From the NCBI RefSeq assembly GCF_000733725.1, contig NZ_JMQM01000001.1:62001-126000 (forward strand): 64,000 nucleotides of DNA, given 5' to 3'. This document shows, piece by piece, positions 50,321 through 59,535 of this stretch. Both the position numbers and the translations under genes were made by a program. Position 1 is the stretch's first letter. Every line of letters begins with the position of its first letter. The DNA comes from Nitratireductor basaltis. GTDB lineage: Bacteria; Pseudomonadota; Alphaproteobacteria; Rhizobiales; Rhizobiaceae. The notes below the pieces were generated by a model that had not been told where the DNA came from, searched no databases, and saw nothing but the letters and a program-made list of their open reading frames with translations.

Positions 50321-52405
50321 GTGCCTGCGCCGATGCAGGATGCGGGAGACATTCGCGCCGGTGGGAGCAAGGGAGAAGCAGCGCGTTCGCGCGTTGCACG
50401 GCGGTTCGCCGCCCTAATGGGAGGATACGGCTTGGCGCAGAAACCCGCGTCACCCGACACGCTTGCGAAGTATCTGCTGTTGAATGCCGAGCGCTTCAAA
50501 GGCAGGCCTTCGATGCGGCACAAGGATTACGGCATCTGGCAGAGCTGGACCTGGGATCAGCAGTGCGAGGAGGTTCGCGCTTTCTCACTGGGTCTGCAGG
50601 CGATCGGCTTCAAGCGCGGTGATCGGATTGCCGTCATCGGCACCAACCGTCCACGGCTCTACTGGACCTTCATCGCCGCTCAGGCGCTAGGAGGCGTACC
50701 GGTCCCAGTCTATGCGGATTCCGTCGCCGAAGAGATGGCCTATGTGCTTGATCATGCCGAGGTCAAATATGCCGTCGTCGAGGATCAGGAGCAGGTGGAC
50801 AAGCTTCTGTCGGTTGCAGGCGATGTGCCGCGTCTGACCGAGATCATCTATGACGAGCCGCGCGGTCTGAGGGACTATGACCATACCCATCTCCATGACT
50901 ATGCAGAGGTCCGTGCCAAGGGCCTGGAGATCATGGAACGCGAGCCCAACTCTGCCGCGCGCTTTGAGGCGGAAGTCGAGCAGGGATCGGGAGCGGATCT
51001 GGGCGTCATGCTCTACACCTCGGGCACGACGGGTCGCCCCAAGGGCGTCATGCTTTCAAACGAAAGCCTGGTGCGCTCGGCGCTGAATGGCAATCGCTTC
51101 GACAATCTGGACGAGAATGAAAGTGTCATCGCTTATCTGCCGTTGGCTTGGGTCGGCGACCACGTCTTCTCGGTGGCGCAGGCGCATACGGCCGGTTTCT
51201 GCGTAAGCTGCCCGGAAAGCCAGGAGACGGTGAACGAGGACCGCCGCGAAATCGCGCCGACCTATTTCTTCGCACCACCGCGCGTTTTCGAAACGCTTCT
51301 CACCCAGATCATGGTGCGCATGGAAGATGCTGGCCGTATCAAGAAGAAGATGTTCGACTATTTCCTTGCCCATGCACGCAAGGTTGGCGAGCCCATTCTT
51401 GATGGCAAGACGGTCGGGCTGAAGGACAGGGTGCTCTATTCGCTCGGCGAGTTCTTCGTCTACGGTCCGCTGAAAAACCGCCTCGGCTTCTCCCGCCTGC
51501 GCGTTGGTTACACGGCAGGTGAGGCGATCGGGCCGGAGCTTTTCCGCTTCTATCGGTCCATCGGCCTCAATCTCAAGCAGCTCTATGGACAGACCGAGGC
51601 CTGCGTCTACATCACCGCGCAGCCCGATGGCGGCATCAAGCCTGAGACGGTCGGGCTGCCATCGCCCGAAGTGGAGATCCGCATCGCGGAGAATGGCGAG
51701 GTCATGTATCGCTCGCCGGGCGTCTTCATGGGCTACTACAAGAATGACGAGGCCACGCGTGAGACCAAGACGCCGGATGGCTGGGTGCATACCGGCGATG
51801 CGGGTTTCCTCGACAGCGATGGCCAGCTTCGCATCATCGACCGTGCCAAGGATGTCGGCAAACTCGCGGACGGCTCGCTCTTTGCGCCAAAATATATCGA
51901 GAATGCGCTGAAGTTCTTCCCCGAGATCAAGGAAGTGGTGGCGTTCGGGCATGAGCGGGAATTTTGCGCCGCCTTCATCAATATCGATCTGACCGCTGTC
52001 GGCAACTGGGCGGAACGCAACAATATCGCCTATGCCTCCTACCAGGAACTTGCAGGTCATCCGCGGGTCTACGAGACCATTGCGCAGCATGTGGCCGAGG
52101 CCAATCGAAAGCTTGCTGCCGAGCCCTTGATGGCCGGTTCACAGGTGCGTCGCTTCCTTGTGCTGCACAAGGAGCTGGACGCTGATGACGGCGAGTTGAC
52201 CCGTACGCAGAAGGTGCGCCGTTCCTTCATCGCGGACCGCTACGGCGAACTGATCGAGGCGCTCTATGACGGTTCCAGCGAAAAATATGTCGAGACGCAG
52301 GTCACCTATGAGGACGGCCGCAAGGGCATCATCCGCGCGACCGTGCGCATCGAGGATGCGGAAGTCTTCCCCTTTGACAGTCCGGTGATGGAGGCGGCGG
52401 AATGA
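50321..52405 (+). CDS. Long-chain acyl-CoA synthetase (AMP-binding)
   Basis: AMP-forming acid-CoA ligase of about 694 residues. The P-loop-like motif is LYTSGTTGRPKGVML, the adenine motif LKQLYGQTEA, and the hinge DGWVHTGDAGFLDSDGQLRIIDRAKD; all are intact. The length and VGDHVFSVAQAHTAG part point to the long-chain fatty acid branch, but aromatic acids cannot be excluded. GTG at 50321 is preferred as it stands five bases after GGAGG (50311-50315); GTG 50309 would lie before that site. A TATAAT box is at 50217-50222. Its stop overlaps livG (ATGA), so it heads an operon for uptake and CoA activation of one substrate. Confidence 0.9.
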   Translation: MPAPMQDAGDIRAGGSKGEAARSRVARRFAALMGGYGLAQKPASPDTLAKYLLLNAERFKGRPSMRHKDYGIWQSWTWDQQCEEVRAFSLGLQAIGFKRGDRIAVIGTNRPRLYWTFIAAQALGGVPVPVYADSVAEEMAYVLDHAEVKYAVVEDQEQVDKLLSVAGDVPRLTEIIYDEPRGLRDYDHTHLHDYAEVRAKGLEIMEREPNSAARFEAEVEQGSGADLGVMLYTSGTTGRPKGVMLSNESLVRSALNGNRFDNLDENESVIAYLPLAWVGDHVFSVAQAHTAGFCVSCPESQETVNEDRREIAPTYFFAPPRVFETLLTQIMVRMEDAGRIKKKMFDYFLAHARKVGEPILDGKTVGLKDRVLYSLGEFFVYGPLKNRLGFSRLRVGYTAGEAIGPELFRFYRSIGLNLKQLYGQTEACVYITAQPDGGIKPETVGLPSPEVEIRIAENGEVMYRSPGVFMGYYKNDEATRETKTPDGWVHTGDAGFLDSDGQLRIIDRAKDVGKLADGSLFAPKYIENALKFFPEIKEVVAFGHEREFCAAFINIDLTAVGNWAERNNIAYASYQELAGHPRVYETIAQHVAEANRKLAAEPLMAGSQVRRFLVLHKELDADDGELTRTQKVRRSFIADRYGELIEALYDGSSEKYVETQVTYEDGRKGIIRATVRIEDAEVFPFDSPVMEAAE

Positions 52406-53214
52406 ATATGAGAGCCGATCCCGAAGCCATGAAGACGCGCGAAGAGGAAGACATTCTTCTGGATGTGCGCAATGTGTCGCTCGCCTTCGGCGGCGTGAAG
52501 GCCATCACCGACATTTCGCTCAATGTGAAGCAGGGTGAAATCCGCGCGATCATCGGTCCCAACGGTGCCGGCAAGACCTCGATGCTCAATGTCATCAACG
52601 GCTTCTATACCCCGCAGGAAGGCACGATCATCTTCCGCGGCAAGGAGCGCCGCTCCATGAAACCGCATGAGGCGGTGGGGCAGGGGATTGCCCGCACCTT
52701 CCAGAATGTGGCGCTGTTCAAGGGCATGTCGACGCTCGACAACATCATGGCGGGGCGTTCGGTCATGATGAAGCGCAACCTGCTCTGGCAGATGCTGTGG
52801 CGCGGGCCGGCCTTGCAGGAGGAGATCGAACATCGCGAAAAGGTCGAGGAGATCATCGACTTTCTCGAGATCCAGCATATCCGCCGCACCCCCGTCGGCA
52901 AGCTGCCCTACGGCCTGCAGAAGCGCGTCGAGCTGGGTCGCGCATTGGCGATGGAACCCAGCCTTCTTCTCCTCGATGAGCCCATGGCGGGCATGAATCT
53001 CGAGGAAAAGGAAGACATGAGCCGCTTCATTATCGACGTCAATCAGCAGCGCGGCACCACCATCGCCCTGATCGAGCACGATATGGGCGTGGTGATGGAT
53101 CTTTCCGACCGCGTGGTGGTGCTGGATTACGGCAAGAAGATCGCCGACGGCACGCCCGACGAAGTCAAGAACAACCAGGATGTGATCGACGCCTATCTGG
53201 GCGTTCCGCACTGA
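52402..53214 (+). CDS. livG: Branched-chain-type ABC transporter ATP-binding protein (LivG)
   Basis: ATPase of 270 residues. Walker A GPNGAGKTS is near residue 53, the signature LPYGLQKRVELGRALA is the LivG-type variant (LPYG in place of LSGG), and Walker B is LLLLDEPMAGMN, with the switch His in LIEHDM. The helical insert between Walker A and signature (MKRNLLWQMLWRGPALQEE) is longer than usual. Translationally coupled to the ligase gene. The substrate is not necessarily an amino acid; liv-type systems also carry aromatic and short-chain acids or amides. Confidence 0.9.
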   Translation: MNMRADPEAMKTREEEDILLDVRNVSLAFGGVKAITDISLNVKQGEIRAIIGPNGAGKTSMLNVINGFYTPQEGTIIFRGKERRSMKPHEAVGQGIARTFQNVALFKGMSTLDNIMAGRSVMMKRNLLWQMLWRGPALQEEIEHREKVEEIIDFLEIQHIRRTPVGKLPYGLQKRVELGRALAMEPSLLLLDEPMAGMNLEEKEDMSRFIIDVNQQRGTTIALIEHDMGVVMDLSDRVVVLDYGKKIADGTPDEVKNNQDVIDAYLGVPH

Positions 53215-53225
53215 AGGAGGCGGCG

Positions 53226-53366
53226 ATGGATTTCACACTTACTCCGCTCGTCTCGCTCATCGCGGGCGTGCTCATCCTCATCTTCCCGAGGCTGCTCAAC
53301 TACATCGTGGCCTTCTATCTCATCATTGTCGGCCTTCTCGGCCTCTTTCCGGGTCTGGCTGGCTAA
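53226..53366 (+). CDS. DUF3096 small membrane protein
   Basis: A 46-residue protein too short for usual gene calls. It reads MDFTLTPLVSLIAGVLILIF and continues hydrophobic with one polar turn (PRLLNY), so it forms a two-helix membrane hairpin typical of DUF3096. AAGGAGG stands eight bases before the ATG, and the frame fits exactly between livG (11-base gap) and livH (9-base gap), which argues strongly that it is translated. It may assist the neighbouring permeases; no function is known for the family. Confidence 0.85.
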   Translation: MDFTLTPLVSLIAGVLILIFPRLLNYIVAFYLIIVGLLGLFPGLAG

Positions 53367-53375
53367 GGAGCGATC

Positions 53376-54335
53376 ATGGACACTCTCAAAGGCATTTTCG
53401 TCGATCCCTTCGCGGACATGATCGCTGCACCCGACTTTCTCCTTCAGGTGCTATGGGAAGGTCTGGTGGGCGGCGTTCTCTATGCGCTCATCGCGTTGGG
53501 CTTTGTTCTGATCTTCAAATCCTCGCGCATCTTCAACTTCGCGCAGGGCATCATGGTGGTATTCGCGGCCCTCACGCTTGTTGGCCTGCATGAGAAAGGT
53601 GTGCCCGCGCTTCTGGCACTGCCTCTGACGCTCGGCGTCATGTTCATGCTGGCAGTCGCCATCGAGCGCGCGGTGCTGCGGCCTCTGGTCAACCAGCCAG
53701 ACATCATCCTGTTCATGGCAACCATCGGCATCACGCTGTTCCTGATCGGGCTTGGCGAGATAATCTTTGGCGGCGAAAACAAGGTGATGATCACCGAGCA
53801 GCTGGGTATCCCCACCGGCAGCTTCACGCTGGAACCCTTCGGCGGTTTCGTCTCCATCGAGCAGAAGGACCTGACCGCGGTTATCGGCGCGATCCTGCTG
53901 GTTGGCGTGCTGCTTCTTTTCCTGAACAAGTCCAAGATCGGCCGCGCCATTCGCGCGCTGGGTGACGATCACCAGGCGGCACTTTCGGTGGGCATTTCAC
54001 TTTCCACGATCTGGGTGATCGTCTGGTTCATCGCCGGCGTCATCGCGCTGGCCACGGGCATTGTCTGGGGCGCGCGCGCCGGTGTGTCCTTCGCGCTGGA
54101 GGTCATTGCCTACAAGGCTTTGCCTGTTCTCATGCTGGGCGGGCTGGAAAGTGTCATGGGAGCCATCATTGGCGGGCTTGCCATCGGCATTCTGGAAAAG
54201 CTCTTCGAGATCTATTGGGGCCAGCCGCTGCTGGGCGGCAACACGGAGATGTGGTTCGCCTATGTTCTGGCGCTGATCGTGCTCCTGTTCCGTCCGCAAG
54301 GCCTCTTTGGCGAACGCATCATCGAGCGGGTGTAA
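53376..54335 (+). CDS. livH: Branched-chain-type ABC transporter permease (LivH)
   Basis: A 319-residue inner-membrane protein with about eight helices. The opening GLVGGVLYALIALGFVLIFKSSRIFNFAQG is the LivH signature at residues ~30-60, and the ATPase-contacting loop is in GRAIRALGDDHQAALSVGIS. Ends GLFGERIIERV. RBS TAAGGAG overlaps the DUF3096 stop. Works with LivM as the channel of the importer; three bases separate the two genes. Confidence 0.92.
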   Translation: MDTLKGIFVDPFADMIAAPDFLLQVLWEGLVGGVLYALIALGFVLIFKSSRIFNFAQGIMVVFAALTLVGLHEKGVPALLALPLTLGVMFMLAVAIERAVLRPLVNQPDIILFMATIGITLFLIGLGEIIFGGENKVMITEQLGIPTGSFTLEPFGGFVSIEQKDLTAVIGAILLVGVLLLFLNKSKIGRAIRALGDDHQAALSVGISLSTIWVIVWFIAGVIALATGIVWGARAGVSFALEVIAYKALPVLMLGGLESVMGAIIGGLAIGILEKLFEIYWGQPLLGGNTEMWFAYVLALIVLLFRPQGLFGERIIERV

Positions 54336-54338
54336 GAC

Positions 54339-55415
54339 ATGTTCTATCGTACAGCCGGCCAGTTCAAGACCAGCTATGAGGCCGATCACGCGCTCTTTCC
54401 GGTGCGCCAGGATGCCTATCTGCTGGGTTTCATCCTGCTGCTCGCCTTTGTCGTGTTTCCGCTGACTGCAAGCGAGTTCGCCTTTCGGGCCCTGCTGATA
54501 CCGGTGCTGATCTATTCTTTGGCAGCATTGGGTCTCAACATCCTTACGGGTTACGCCGGGCAGCTTTCGCTGGGTACTGGTGCCTTCATGGGGGTAGGCG
54601 CTTATGCCTGCTACAAGCTGCTCACCATCTTCCCGGAGATGAACATCGTTATCGCCATCGCGATGTCCGGTTTCTTCTCGGCAGCGGTTGGTGTGCTCTT
54701 CGGCCTGCCATCGCTCAGGATCAAGGGCTTCTATCTGGCGATCGCCACGCTGGCTGCGCAGTTCTTCCTCGTGTGGCTGTTCCAGAAATGGGCGTGGCTT
54801 TACAACTACAATGCTTCGGGCGCTATCCAGGTGCCGAATATCGAGATGTTCGGCATAACCGTCGCGGGCCCTCGTGCCGAAGCAATCACGCAGTATTATT
54901 TCGTGCTCTGCTTTGTCTGCGCGATGACCTTCTTTGCCATCAACATCACGCGCGGTCGCATCGGGCGCATGTGGAAGGCGGTGCGTGACATGGACATCGC
55001 TGCCGAACTCGTCGGCATCAATCTGATGCGCGCGAAGCTGACCGCCTTCTTCGTGTCGTCCTACATTGTCGGCGTGTCGGGTGCGCTGTTCGTGTTCCTG
55101 TGGCGCGGTGCGGCAGAGGCGAACCTGTTTGATATCCCGCTGTCGTTCCGCGTGCTGTTCATTGCCATCATTGGAGGGCTCGGCTCGATCCTTGGCAACT
55201 ATCTCGGCGCGATCCTCATCGTTGCCCTGCCGGTGATCATCGGCAGCGTCCCGGAGGCCTTCGGCATTCCGATCGGCTCGGCCACTGTCGAACATCTGAA
55301 CGTCATGCTCGTGGGTGCGCTCATCATCACGTTCCTGATCGTGGAGCCACACGGGCTGGCCCGCTTCTGGGCCATGATCCGCGAGAAACTGATATTGTGG
55401 CCATTCCCGCACTGA
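54339..55415 (+). CDS. livM: Branched-chain-type ABC transporter permease (LivM)
   Basis: A 358-residue inner-membrane protein, second channel subunit. LivM blocks are LNILTGYAGQLSLGTGAFMGVGAYA, here about residues 67-91, LPSLRIKGFYLAIATLAAQ, and the loop GRMWKAVRDMDIAAELVGIN. The C terminus ends in the usual GLARFW. About nine or ten hydrophobic helices. Follows livH by three bases. The long gap to the binding-protein gene is only 70 bases, so one transcript is likely. Confidence 0.92.
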   Translation: MFYRTAGQFKTSYEADHALFPVRQDAYLLGFILLLAFVVFPLTASEFAFRALLIPVLIYSLAALGLNILTGYAGQLSLGTGAFMGVGAYACYKLLTIFPEMNIVIAIAMSGFFSAAVGVLFGLPSLRIKGFYLAIATLAAQFFLVWLFQKWAWLYNYNASGAIQVPNIEMFGITVAGPRAEAITQYYFVLCFVCAMTFFAINITRGRIGRMWKAVRDMDIAAELVGINLMRAKLTAFFVSSYIVGVSGALFVFLWRGAAEANLFDIPLSFRVLFIAIIGGLGSILGNYLGAILIVALPVIIGSVPEAFGIPIGSATVEHLNVMLVGALIITFLIVEPHGLARFWAMIREKLILWPFPH

Positions 55416-55485
55416 CGGACTGGCTGCCAACCGGGTGGCCTGCCCCTTCCAGAACGGAAAATGCAGGCAAGTGGAGGAGATGAGA

Positions 55486-56805
55486 ATGAAACACTGGATC
55501 AGAAAAGCTGCCGTTTCGACGGCACTGGTTGCGACGGTGATGCTCACCGGTCCGGCCAGCGCGCAGGGTGACGGCATCTATGTGCCGAACCTTTCCTACC
55601 GCACGGGCCCCTTTGCCTCGACCGGCACGCCCTTGATGAACGGCCAGCGTGACTACATCACCATGCTCAACGAGCGTGATGGCGGCCTCAACGGCACCAA
55701 GCTTGTCTATGACGAGTGCGAGACCGGCTACAACACCGAGAAGGGTGTCGAGTGCTACGAGAAGACCAAGGCCAATGCGGTTGTCACGCAGCCCTGGTCG
55801 ACGGGCATCACGCTGCAGGTTCTGCCCAAGTCCAATGTCGACAACATTCCGATCCTGGCTCCCGGCTACGGCTTCTCGGCCATGGCGGACGGGAAGGTCT
55901 TTCAGTGGGCCTACAACCCGCCATCCTCCTATTGGGATGGTGCCTACATGATCCTGCAGGACATTTCCGGGGGTGACCTGACGACCCTCAACGGCAAGAA
56001 GATCGCCTTCCTGCATCTCGATCACCCTTTCGGCAAGGAGCCCCTGCCGCTTCTTGAGAAGCTTTCGGCCGAGCACGGCTTTGAGCTGGTGCCGATCCCG
56101 GTGGGCCTGACCGAGATGCAGAACCAGTCCGCGCAGTGGCTTCAGATCCGCCGCGAGCGCCCCGACAATGTCATCATGTGGGGTTGGGGCGCCATGAATG
56201 CCGGCGCCATGACGGAAGCCGCCAAGACCAAATATCCCATGGATCAGTTCTACGGCGTGTGGTGGTCCGGCCATGATGGCGACCTGAAGCTGATCGGCGA
56301 ACAGGGTAAGGGCTATCGCTCCATCTCCTGGAGCGTTCCGAACTCCGAATCGTCACTGATGCAGGACATCAAGAAGCACGTGATTGATGCCGGCAAGTCC
56401 CAGATCAATCAGGGTGAGGGCGAGTTCGACAGCGTCTTCTACCAGCGTGGGGTCATGATCTCCCTGATGCTTGTCGAAGGCATTCGCGCAGCACAGGAGG
56501 AGTTCGACACGCAGAACCCGGATGCCGAGCAGGTTCGCTGGGGGCTTGAGAACATCACGCTCGACGAGGCGCGTCTTGCAGAGCTTGGTGCCGAAGGCAT
56601 GCTGGTGCCGTTCTCCACCTCCTGTGCGGACCATACCGGCCACGGCGGTGGCTGGATCCTCGAATGGGATGGCTCGAAATTCGTGAAGGCGTCGGATCTT
56701 CTGAAGGCCGACCGCGATGTCATTCGCCCGCTCGAAGAAGAAAAGGCGAAGGAATATGCCGAGGCGAACGCGCCTTGGCCCGTCAACGAAGAGTGCAGCA
56801 TGTAA
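55486..56805 (+). CDS. Branched-chain-type ABC transporter substrate-binding protein
   Basis: Periplasmic LivK-like protein of 439 residues with a Sec signal peptide (WIRKAAVSTALVATVMLTGP, cleaved after ASA). The type I periplasmic fold shows LSYRTGPFASTGTPLMNGQRD near the start and GWGAMNAGAMTEAAK. Two ATGs (55480 and 55486) follow GGAGGAG; the second has the better eight-base spacing. The protein is larger than amino-acid-binding LivK (about 370), pointing to another ligand, possibly an organic acid activated by the ligase of the same operon. Confidence 0.9.
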   Translation: MKHWIRKAAVSTALVATVMLTGPASAQGDGIYVPNLSYRTGPFASTGTPLMNGQRDYITMLNERDGGLNGTKLVYDECETGYNTEKGVECYEKTKANAVVTQPWSTGITLQVLPKSNVDNIPILAPGYGFSAMADGKVFQWAYNPPSSYWDGAYMILQDISGGDLTTLNGKKIAFLHLDHPFGKEPLPLLEKLSAEHGFELVPIPVGLTEMQNQSAQWLQIRRERPDNVIMWGWGAMNAGAMTEAAKTKYPMDQFYGVWWSGHDGDLKLIGEQGKGYRSISWSVPNSESSLMQDIKKHVIDAGKSQINQGEGEFDSVFYQRGVMISLMLVEGIRAAQEEFDTQNPDAEQVRWGLENITLDEARLAELGAEGMLVPFSTSCADHTGHGGGWILEWDGSKFVKASDLLKADRDVIRPLEEEKAKEYAEANAPWPVNEECSM

Positions 56806-56836
56806 GGCGCAAGCCTGAAACCTGATGCATCCAGAT

Positions 56837-56870
56837 CCTCCCCGCCTGCGCCGGTTGGCCGGCGGGGAGG
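56837..56870 (+). other. Stem-loop between binding-protein gene and livF
   Basis: CCTCCCCGCC (56837-56846) pairs perfectly with GGCGGGGAGG (56861-56870), with an inner GCC-GGTT-GGC. No T-run follows. Such hairpins after binding-protein genes often protect the upstream mRNA and lower expression of the next gene. Confidence 0.6.
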
Positions 56871-56927
56871 AGCGAACCAGAAGAAGCGCATGCCAAGCGC
56901 GAAGTCGAAGGCTCAAGGCTTAATCCA

Positions 56928-57761
56928 ATGTCCAATCCGTCACCTGCCGCACAGCCAGCTGAACCGATCCTCGAGGTCAACAATATCGAGGTCATCTACG
57001 ATCACGTGATCCTCGTGCTCAAGGGTGTCTCGCTGACCGTGCCTCGCGGCGGCATCACCGCACTGCTTGGGGCCAACGGTGCTGGCAAGACAACGACATT
57101 GAAGGCCATCTCGAACCTGCTGCATGCCGAGCGTGGTGAGGTGACGAAGGGCAATATCGTCTTTGACGGCGATCAGGTGCAGAACCAGTCACCCAATGAT
57201 CTGGTGCGGTCCGGCTGCATCCAGGTGATGGAGGGACGCCACTGCTTCGGGCATTTGTCGGTGGAGGACAATCTGCTGACCGGCGCGTTCACTCGACGAG
57301 ACGGACAATCGGCTATCAGGCAGGACCTGGAAATGGTCTATGAATATTTCCCGCGCCTGAAGGTGCGACGCAACAGCCAGGCGGGTTATACTTCCGGTGG
57401 CGAACAGCAGATGACGGCGATCGGGCGCGCCTTGATGTCGCGGCCCAAGATGATCCTGCTGGATGAGCCGTCCATGGGTCTTGCCCCGCAGCTCGTGGAA
57501 GAAATCTTCGAGATCGTGCGCAAGCTGAACGAGGAGCAGGGAGTTTCCTTCCTTCTTGCCGAGCAGAACACAAATGTTGCTCTGCGCTACGCCAAATATG
57601 GCTATATCCTTGAATCGGGACGCATCGTTCTGGATGGCGAGGCGAGCGCCCTGCGCGAGAACGAGGACGTCAAGGAGTTCTATCTGGGCGTAGGCGGCGA
57701 GGGGCGGCGCTCCTTCCGCAATGTGAAACACTACAAACGTCGAAAGCGGTGGCTTTCGTAA
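56928..57761 (+). CDS. livF: Branched-chain-type ABC transporter ATP-binding protein (LivF)
   Basis: Second ATPase of the importer, 277 residues. Walker A GANGAGKTTT is near residue 48, the signature YTSGGEQQMTAIGRAL and Walker B MILLDEPSMGLAP are intact. The protein has a longer N terminus (SNPSPAAQPAEP) and a basic C-terminal tail (KHYKRRKRWLS) compared with E. coli LivF. It follows the binding-protein gene by 122 bases with a strong hairpin between. Last gene of the operon. Confidence 0.92.
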   Translation: MSNPSPAAQPAEPILEVNNIEVIYDHVILVLKGVSLTVPRGGITALLGANGAGKTTTLKAISNLLHAERGEVTKGNIVFDGDQVQNQSPNDLVRSGCIQVMEGRHCFGHLSVEDNLLTGAFTRRDGQSAIRQDLEMVYEYFPRLKVRRNSQAGYTSGGEQQMTAIGRALMSRPKMILLDEPSMGLAPQLVEEIFEIVRKLNEEQGVSFLLAEQNTNVALRYAKYGYILESGRIVLDGEASALRENEDVKEFYLGVGGEGRRSFRNVKHYKRRKRWLS

Positions 57762-57834
57762 CCAAATGGTTATTTATCCCGATTTAAGTTTTTAAACAGC
57801 CGCTTGAGGCTGTTCAAACGTACCATTTGGTACG
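57759..57834. repeat. Three short inverted repeats after livF
   Basis: TAACCA-AA-TGGTTA (57759-57772, including the livF stop), AACAGCC-GCTTGA-GGCTGTT (57795-57814) and CGTACC-ATTT-GGTACG (57819-57834) follow one another. None has a proper T-run. They mark the boundary between the transporter operon and the next gene and may hold its promoter. Confidence 0.4.
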
Positions 57835-57905
57835 AGCGCGGCATTGCTCTTCGCCAAATCTTTCGCTATGCCCCTTTCCAATTCTATTCCCAAGGGGTTG
57901 AAGCG

Positions 57906-58133
57906 ATGGCTGAACATATGCCTACCGGACCGGCCGAAACTGGCGCCGAAATGGACTACGCCGAGCACGAGCGTACCTACAACCTGTTCCTGACCATCAC
58001 GAAATATTCGAGCCTGGTCGTGATCGCGCTTCTCATCGCGATGGCCTTTGGCTTCTTCACATCTGCAGGCTTTTTCTCCAGCACCATTCTCTTTGTTCTC
58101 ATCTGCGCCCTTGGGGGGTGGCTGATGCGCTAA
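57906..58133 (+). CDS. aa3-type cytochrome c oxidase subunit IV family protein
   Basis: A 75-residue protein with a polar N terminus (AEMDYAEHERTYNLFL) and two hydrophobic stretches (SSLVVIALLIAMAFGFF and TILFVLICALGGWLM). The YxxHERTYxxF block is typical of the small subunit IV of alphaproteobacterial aa3 oxidase. ATG at 57906 is the family start; the longer frame upstream is not supported. The main oxidase genes are not in the window. In related genomes this gene often precedes pntAA, as here, 73 bases upstream. Confidence 0.88.
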   Translation: MAEHMPTGPAETGAEMDYAEHERTYNLFLTITKYSSLVVIALLIAMAFGFFTSAGFFSSTILFVLICALGGWLMR

Positions 58134-58142
58134 GTGCGCACA

Positions 58143-58164
58143 TGGCCCGGTACCTGACGGGCCA
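58143..58164 (+). other. Hairpin between oxidase subunit IV and pntAA genes
   Basis: TGGCCCG and CGGGCCA pair perfectly around an eight-base loop, starting nine bases after the upstream stop. GAAAATT follows, so it is not a standard terminator; an intercistronic processing or stability element is possible. Confidence 0.4.
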
Positions 58165-58206
58165 GAAAATTGAGGCGGGGGATGGTCCAACCGAAAGGAA
58201 CTGACG

Positions 58207-59535
58207 GTGGGACAGAGACTATTCGTGCCCAAAGAGCTCGATGCCAGCGAGCCTCGGGTTGCCGCGTCACCTGATACGGTGAAGCGACTCTCGAGTCTTG
58301 GCTTCGAAGTTTACATTGAAAAGGGTGCCGGCACGCTGTCGCGTATTCTCGACAGCGATTTCGAGAAGGCCGGTGCGACCATTGCAAGCGCAAGGGAAGC
58401 GGCGAAAGCCGATATTGTTCTCAAGCTGCGACGCCCGACTTCTTCTGAACTTTCCACCTATAAGAAGGGTGCGGTGGTCATTGCCACCATGGACCCTTAC
58501 GGCAATGAAGCCGAAGTGGCTGCCATGGCCAAGGCCGGCGTTACCGGTTTTGCGATGGAGTTCATGCCGCGCATCACACGCGCACAGAGCATGGACGTCC
58601 TGTCTTCGCAGGCCAACCTCGCGGGCTACCGCGCGGTGATCGATGCTGCTGCCGAGTATGATCGCGCGCTGCCGATGATGATGACGGCTGCAGGCACGGT
58701 TCCCGCTGCCAAGGTCTTCGTCATGGGTGCCGGTGTTGCCGGTCTGCAGGCAATCGCTACGGCACGCCGCCTTGGCGCGGTCGTGACTGCGACCGATGTG
58801 CGCGCTGCTGCCGGTGAGCAGGTCCAGTCGCTCGGTGCGAAATTCATCATGACGGAAGCGCTCAAGGATGCTTCCGGTGAGGGCGGTTATGCTCGCGAGC
58901 TGACCGATGACGAGAAGAAGGCACAGGCCGAGCTGGTTGCGGATCATATCGCCAAGCAGGACATCGTCATTACCACCGCATTGATCCCTGGTCGTCCGGC
59001 ACCGCGTCTCGTGACCAAGGAGATGGTTGCGTCGATGAAAGCCGGATCGGTCATTGTCGATCTTGCGGTCGAGCGTGGCGGCAATGTCGAGGGTGCTGTT
59101 GCCGGCCAGGTGGTCACGACCGCGAATGACGTGAAGATCATCGGTCACGTCAATGTGCCCGGTCGCGTCGCCGCCTCCGCATCGCTGCTTTATGCCAAGA
59201 ACCTCTTCGCATTTCTCGAGACAATGGTCGACAAGGAGAAGAAGGAGCTGGCCATCGACATGGAAGACGAGCTCGTCAAGGCGACGATGCTGACCCATGA
59301 CGGTTCGGTCGTGCATCCGAATTTCAAGGACGCAGCCACGGCTGCAAGTGCAACGCCTGCCAAGGCCGATCCGCAGGTCGCAAAGGCAGCCGGGGGCACG
59401 GAACCTGGCCTGGAAGTTGCTCCGAAAAAGGCACCGGCCCGCAAGTCTGCGGCCAAGGGAACGGGCACAGCCAAGACCACGCGCCGGAAGGCTGCGCCAA
59501 AGGCTGATGCACCCAAGAGCGGGGGAGATACCTGA
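58207..59535 (+). CDS. pntAA: NAD(P) transhydrogenase subunit alpha, part 1
   Basis: NAD(H)-binding domain I of the proton-translocating transhydrogenase, 442 residues, cytoplasmic side. Family blocks are the N-terminal [20 protein letters not shown], the Rossmann motif [18 protein letters not shown] and [13 protein letters not shown]. After the domain ends near residue 380 there is a ~60-residue tail rich in Lys, Ala and Pro ([17 protein letters not shown]), unusual for the family. GTG at 58207 follows AAAGGAA. It overlaps pntAB by one base (TGATG). Confidence 0.93.
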   Translation: MGQRLFVPKELDASEPRVAASPDTVKRLSSLGFEVYIEKGAGTLSRILDSDFEKAGATIASAREAAKADIVLKLRRPTSSELSTYKKGAVVIATMDPYGNEAEVAAMAKAGVTGFAMEFMPRITRAQSMDVLSSQANLAGYRAVIDAAAEYDRALPMMMTAAGTVPAAKVFVMGAGVAGLQAIATARRLGAVVTATDVRAAAGEQVQSLGAKFIMTEALKDASGEGGYARELTDDEKKAQAELVADHIAKQDIVITTALIPGRPAPRLVTKEMVASMKAGSVIVDLAVERGGNVEGAVAGQVVTTANDVKIIGHVNVPGRVAASASLLYAKNLFAFLETMVDKEKKELAIDMEDELVKATMLTHDGSVVHPNFKDAATAASATPAKADPQVAKAAGGTEPGLEVAPKKAPARKSAAKGTGTAKTTRRKAAPKADAPKSGGDT

